This document shows positions 7,066 to 10,177 of a DNA stretch of 10,177 nucleotides, piece by piece. The stretch spans positions 1-10,177 of the forward strand of contig NZ_JANYGJ010000225.1 in assembly GCF_025362455.1 (NCBI RefSeq), read 5' to 3'. Origin of the DNA: Deinococcus sp. (GTDB lineage: Bacteria; Deinococcota; Deinococci; Deinococcales; Deinococcaceae). Under the pieces are notes generated by a model. That model was not told where the DNA came from and ran no database searches. It saw only the letters and a list, made by a program, of their open reading frames with translations. Position 1 is the first letter of the stretch; the number at the start of each line of letters is the position of its first letter. The position numbers and the translations under genes were made by a program.

Positions 7066-8301
7066 TCATGGCGAGAGCAAGCCAGAAACCACTGAGAAGA
7101 CGCCGAAGCCGCTGGTGATCAGCAGTACGCCGCCGACCAGCACAGCGGACCCGCCGCTGAGGCGGTAGGGCGGCGGTAGACTGGTGCGGGCCAGCAGAAA
7201 CAGGAACCCCAGCACCACCGGCAACAGCAGGGCGTTCATGACCTCCACGGCCACGCTCAGCCGGATCAGGTTCACGCCCGAGATGACCACCGCACCGCTG
7301 CCGAGCAGGGCCACGCTGTAGACGGTGTAAAACCAGGGGGCTTCGCGGGGCCGGTCCTCCAGCGAGCGCCGGAACCCGGCCACCTCGCCCACGCCCCAAG
7401 CGGCGGCCAGTGAGACTACCACCGCTGCCAGCAGCGAGGCCCCCAGCACGCCCAGCGCGAAGAGCAGCCTGCCGCTGAGTGGCCCGAGCGCTCGGCTCAG
7501 GCCAGAGGCGATCTGTCCGACGCTCTCCAGCGACTGCGGCGCGCGCCCGGTAAAAGCTGCTGCTGTGGTGATCAGCACAGCGGCCATCACCAGTTGGGTG
7601 ATCAGGGCACCCCAGGCGGTGTCCCAGCGGGCCAGGCGCAGGTCCTGGACACCCAAGCCCTTATCCACGGCGGCGGACTGCTGGTAGAAGACCATCCAGG
7701 GCATGATCACCGCCCCAACGTTGGCGGCGGCCAGGTACAGCAGGTGCGGGTTGCGCCAGGGAACACTGGTTATGTCTCGCAAGATCGCTTCGCCGCTGGG
7801 ATGCGCGGCCCAGACCACGCCCAGAAAGACCAGTTCGAAGGCCCCCAGGATCAGGGCCACCCGCTCGACCCGGCGGTACGAGCCGGTCCAGGCGATCAGC
7901 AGCAATGCCAAGACGGCAGGCCCCACCGAGGCCCAGGCCGGGAGGCCGAACAGGGTGCCAACGCCAGCCACGCCCGCGAACTCGGTGACCAACGCGCCCA
8001 GGGAGGCCACCGCCAGGGTGGAGACCGAGAGAAGGGCCCAGCCCCGACCGTAGCGCTGCATGATCAGTTCGCCGTGACCTTTGCCAGTGACCAGCCCCAG
8101 ACGCACCGTGAGTTCTTGGACGATGAATAGTACTGGGATCAAGGCCAATTGGAGCGGCAGCAGCGCGTAACCCCACTGGGCACCGCTCTGGGCGGCAGTG
8201 ATTAGACTGCCCGCGTCGGTGTCTGCGAGCATCACCACCAGACCGGGGCCCACGACCCCCAGTAACCGGGCCAGAGCACGTGGGGGCGTGGACGCCTTCA
8301 C
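7066..8301 (-). CDS. NRAMP-family divalent metal transporter with non-canonical site
   Basis: The 411-residue product is an integral membrane protein with about 11 helices, close to the NRAMP norm. TM1 reads LADTDAGS (25-32) where classical MntH has DPGN, so D29 and G31 are kept but Pro and Asn are Ala and Ser. TM6 reads VIMPWMVFYQQSA (198-210) where classical members have MPH, so M200 and P201 are kept and His is Trp. This looks like a divergent clade rather than a damaged copy, since the rest is well conserved. Classical NRAMPs import Mn and Fe with protons. Loss of the TM1 Asn and the TM6 His suggests another selectivity or coupling, possibly Mg as in NRAMP-related Mg transporters; I cannot place the clade from sequence alone. 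The start is GTG at 8299-8301, with no clear ribosome binding site. Confidence 0.9.
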   Translation of the reverse strand: MKASTPPRALARLLGVVGPGLVVMLADTDAGSLITAAQSGAQWGYALLPLQLALIPVLFIVQELTVRLGLVTGKGHGELIMQRYGRGWALLSVSTLAVASLGALVTEFAGVAGVGTLFGLPAWASVGPAVLALLLIAWTGSYRRVERVALILGAFELVFLGVVWAAHPSGEAILRDITSVPWRNPHLLYLAAANVGAVIMPWMVFYQQSAAVDKGLGVQDLRLARWDTAWGALITQLVMAAVLITTAAAFTGRAPQSLESVGQIASGLSRALGPLSGRLLFALGVLGASLLAAVVVSLAAAWGVGEVAGFRRSLEDRPREAPWFYTVYSVALLGSGAVVISGVNLIRLSVAVEVMNALLLPVVLGFLFLLARTSLPPPYRLSGGSAVLVGGVLLITSGFGVFSVVSGLLSP

Positions 8302-8344
8302 GCGGGACTGCTATGGAGAGCGGCGCCGGTCAACACGGGCCGGA

Positions 8345-8352
8345 CTATATAG
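8345..8352 (-). promoter_or_regulatory. Possible -10 region upstream of the NRAMP gene
   Basis: CTATATAG (8345-8352) is an AT-rich palindrome in an otherwise GC-rich stretch. On the minus strand it reads CTATATAGTC and contains TATAGT, five of six matches to the -10 consensus, about 43 bp before the GTG. No well-spaced -35 box accompanies it. A TTGACC (about 8327-8332) nearer the gene is an alternative -35, but no good -10 follows it. Confidence 0.3.
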
Positions 8353-8413
8353 GGCGGCCCGGTGCGCCTCGGTAAGCCCCGGTACACAGGGCGCCAGTTA
8401 CCTGGTCCCGCAC

Positions 8414-8885
8414 TCAGCGTAATTTCCTTAAACGTCGCCCAGCCAGAGACAGGGCGGAGTTGACCGTCTCGGCGGCCTGAATGGCTGTGGTGGTTGGTGG
8501 CGTTTCCCGTTCCATAGAAGTGTGCCAAGCCGGTGGCTCTGTTAAGATTAAATTTCGGTGCTGTGGTCTTTGATCCCTGTCGCCCAGATGACCGTGTAGG
8601 TGCCCAGTCGTTCAAGGTTGGTCCCGAGTTTGGAGCCGCTGCCAGGCCGCTGCTCAGTCTGCTCGACGCGTCCGCTCTGCACGTGACCCTAAAACGGGCA
8701 GCCTGGGCGACCCCCAGTATGTGTAGGTGCCGGGCACTCACGCCCCTGGAACATCCCAGATAGTTCTCGTTGTGCTGCCTGTAGGTCCAGCGGCCCTCAC
8801 CACTGCCGATCAGCAGAGTCCAGCACCGGAACCGGCCCAGATGAACGGCGGCGAAGAAGCCTGCCAGGCCAGCGCCGACGATCAC
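8414..8885 (-). pseudogene. Decayed NAD(P)/FAD-dependent oxidoreductase (thioredoxin-reductase-like)
   Basis: Remains of a flavoprotein are visible in pieces. From 8885 the frame gives VIVGAGLAGFFAAVHLGR (FAD-binding GxGxxG), then SGEGRWTY, NENYLG and RGVSARHLH. A stop (8892-8894) lies upstream of it and no proper N-terminus is left. Near 8680 the homology jumps to another frame: SGRVEQTEQ, then YTVIWATGIKDHST, the family's WATG motif, ending at a TAA (8548-8550). At 8516-8496 a short FYGTGNAT, like the C-terminal GDAT motif, shifts frame into PPTTTAIQAAETVNSA (8500-8450) and stops at 8414-8416. Intact members are about 300 residues; the middle, including the expected redox and NADP region, is missing. 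At least two frameshifts, one stop and one large deletion are needed. The 196-codon open frame 8298-8885 is an accident of this decay. The gene follows the Cu-pump operon on the same strand. Confidence 0.78.
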
Positions 8886-8926
8886 GCACTCTCACAGGGC
8901 TTCAGCTTGGCTGGCTGGCCCAGGGG

Positions 8927-9346
8927 TCAACCGGCACTCGCGGGCTGCAACGTCTCCAGCAAGCACATCAGCAACTCCTCGGCCTGTTCGTAGCCAGGGC
9001 GCAGGTAGACCGTGCCGAAGGTCGCCCAGTCCTGCACCGCCGCCACCTCCTGACCGTCGCCGCGCAGTTTGAGATGCGGGTAAGCGCCGTACTCGACGAA
9101 GCAGCCGAAGTTCTGGGCGACCGTCTCGAGCGCCAGGGTGTTCGCCTCGCTCCAGACCAGGATATAGGGCAGCGCGAAGCAGGGCTTGCCACAGGAGCCG
9201 CCCAGGCCGATCAGCGGCAGTCCGGCCACGCTGGGCGCCTGGGCGCGGCCCCTGGTGCGCTCCAGAAAGACCTGGCGGTCCAGGGCGAGGTCCTTGCTGG
9301 GCAGTTTCTGGGCGGCGACCCAGGGGCCGATGGCGAGCTTGCTCAT
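8927..9346 (-). CDS. Hypothetical protein coupled to the Cu ATPase
   Basis: I do not recognise the family. The 139-residue product has no signal peptide; one moderately hydrophobic segment covers about 41-66 (GLPLIGLGGSCGKPCFALPYILVW), probably a protein core. It has four cysteines: C52 and C56 as SCGKPC, C82 in NFGCF and C128. The CxxxC could be a metal or redox site. The second half is mixed polar (YGAYPHLKLRGDGQE, then GTVYLRPGYEQAEELL). Its ATG (9344-9346) overlaps the stop of the ATPase gene as ATGA, and GGAGAG lies 6 nt upstream, so translation is coupled to the Cu pump. The position suggests an accessory role in copper handling, but that is inferred from context only. Confidence 0.75.
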   Translation of the reverse strand: MSKLAIGPWVAAQKLPSKDLALDRQVFLERTRGRAQAPSVAGLPLIGLGGSCGKPCFALPYILVWSEANTLALETVAQNFGCFVEYGAYPHLKLRGDGQEVAAVQDWATFGTVYLRPGYEQAEELLMCLLETLQPASAG

Positions 9347-10177
9347 ATGGGCTCTCCTGCCGGGTTGACCTTGAAAGGTTGGGCGGTTTGCCGATTAAGC
9401 GGCCCCGGCTGTACCGGGGGCCTGAAGCCGCGCAGGCGCAGCGCGTTGCTGAGCACGAAGACGCTCGACAGGCCCATCGCCGCCGCCGCCAGCACGGGAC
9501 TCAATCGCCAGCCGAGCAGTGGGAAGAGCACACCCGCCGCCACCGGAATCAGCACGATGTTGTAGGCGAAGGCCCAAAACAGGTTGAGCCGGATGTTGCG
9601 CAGCGTGGCCCGGCTGAGCGCCACCGCGTTCGGCACGCCGCGCAGATCGCCCGACATCAGAATCACGTCGGCGGTCTCGACGGCCACGTCGGTGCCGGTG
9701 CCGATGGCCAATCCCACGTCGCTGACGGCCAGCGCGGGCGCGTCGTTGATGCCGTCTCCGACGAAGGCGACTTTCTGGCCCTGGGCCTGGAGCGACTGCA
9801 CCGCCTCGCTTTTGCCAGCGGGCAGCACCTCGGCCAGTACGGTGCCGATACCGAGCTGCCGGGCAATTGCGTGTGCGGTCCGGGCGTTGTCCCCAGTGAT
9901 CATGGCGACCTTCAGCCCCTGGGCCTGCATCGCCTGCACGGCGGCCAGACTGCCTGCCTTGATAGGGTCGGCCACCGCGATGATGGCGGCGAGCTGGCCG
10001 TCCACGGCGGCGTACAGCGGGCTTTTGCCCTCGTCGCCGAGCCGGGCGGCCTGGGCCGCGAAGCTGCTCACGTCCAGACCGAGTTGCGCCAGGTAGCGGT
10101 CGGCGCCGACCTGTACCCGGCGACCTTCGACTAAGGCGCTCAACCCGAAGCCGGGAACGGCCTCAAACGCATTCACC
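9343..10177 (-). CDS. copA: Cu+-exporting P1B ATPase, C-terminal part (cut by window edge)
   Basis: About 278 C-terminal residues of a heavy-metal ATPase are present; the 5' part with HMA domains, CPC and DKTGT lies beyond the right edge. Visible parts are the N-domain end FEAVPGFG, TGDN (9887-9898), GDGINDAPAL (9728-9757) and the last two membrane helices. TM7 has AFAYN and TM8 has MGLSS, the YN and MxxSS signature of P1B-1 pumps, which export Cu+ (or Ag+). This separates it from the Zn/Cd pump at 3040-5532. The C-terminus after LRLRGF is a short basic, Pro-rich tail. The stop TGA overlaps the ATG of the next gene by 4 bp. The GTG at 10176 is internal, not a start. Confidence 0.95.
   Translation of the reverse strand, partial: VNAFEAVPGFGLSALVEGRRVQVGADRYLAQLGLDVSSFAAQAARLGDEGKSPLYAAVDGQLAAIIAVADPIKAGSLAAVQAMQAQGLKVAMITGDNARTAHAIARQLGIGTVLAEVLPAGKSEAVQSLQAQGQKVAFVGDGINDAPALAVSDVGLAIGTGTDVAVETADVILMSGDLRGVPNAVALSRATLRNIRLNLFWAFAYNIVLIPVAAGVLFPLLGWRLSPVLAAAAMGLSSVFVLSNALRLRGFRPPVQPGPLNRQTAQPFKVNPAGEPI

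Noticed and set aside
8298..8885. A 196-codon open frame read as an intact protein
   Set aside because: Only its first 65 or so residues look like a flavoprotein; afterwards the homology continues in other frames. The end overlaps the NRAMP start. It is a decayed gene.

Overview
The window is a GC-rich bacterial segment given over mostly to transition-metal transport and its control. The likely source is a Deinococcus-type bacterium. This rests on high GC, a DUF2171-type small protein, and start codons that lie 6-7 nt after a TANNNT -10 box (leaderless arrangement, known to be common in Deinococcus). The genus call is an inference from composition and gene style, not from a marker gene.

Layout. 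A short secreted rhodanese-domain gene (83-451, +) converges on a five-gene minus-strand operon, with a strong hairpin between them. Read 5' to 3' on the minus strand the operon is: a ZntA/CadA-type P1B ATPase with two near-identical HMA domains (3040-5532), a divergent ZIP-family membrane protein (2308-3027), a CzcD/ZitB-type CDF exporter (1365-2294), a SmtB/CadC-type ArsR repressor carrying both known metal-site motifs (957-1319), and an unrecognised protein with an N-terminal membrane helix (495-878 or further upstream). Spacing is 12, 13 and 45 bp between the first four genes.

The divergent region 5533-5651 is AT-rich. It holds two copies of a CTGAR-N6-YTCAG operator: one between the -35 and -10 boxes of the ATPase promoter, the other in front of a divergently transcribed His-rich DUF2171 gene (5652-5897, +). 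The simplest reading is one Zn/Cd-responsive repressor, encoded inside the operon, controlling both sides. The DUF2171 gene is followed by a good intrinsic terminator.

Further right are a secreted C39-like cysteine peptidase gene (6012-7061, +) and, converging with only 4 bp between them, an NRAMP-family transporter with non-canonical metal-site motifs (7066-8301, -). Then come the decayed remains of an NAD(P)/FAD-dependent oxidoreductase (about 8414-8885, -), an unrecognised 139-aa protein (8927-9346, -), and the C-terminal part of a Cu+-type P1B ATPase running off the right edge (9343-10177, -). The last two coding genes overlap by ATGA.

Overall this is a Zn/Cd and Cu detoxification island with Mn/Mg-type transport attached. 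No mobile element, CRISPR array, tRNA or rRNA was found. Most components belong to known families. The less ordinary parts are the shared operator driving a DUF2171 gene, the ZIP-like protein lacking ligand histidines inside an efflux operon, the altered NRAMP site, the recent HMA duplication, and two unrecognised proteins attached to metal operons.
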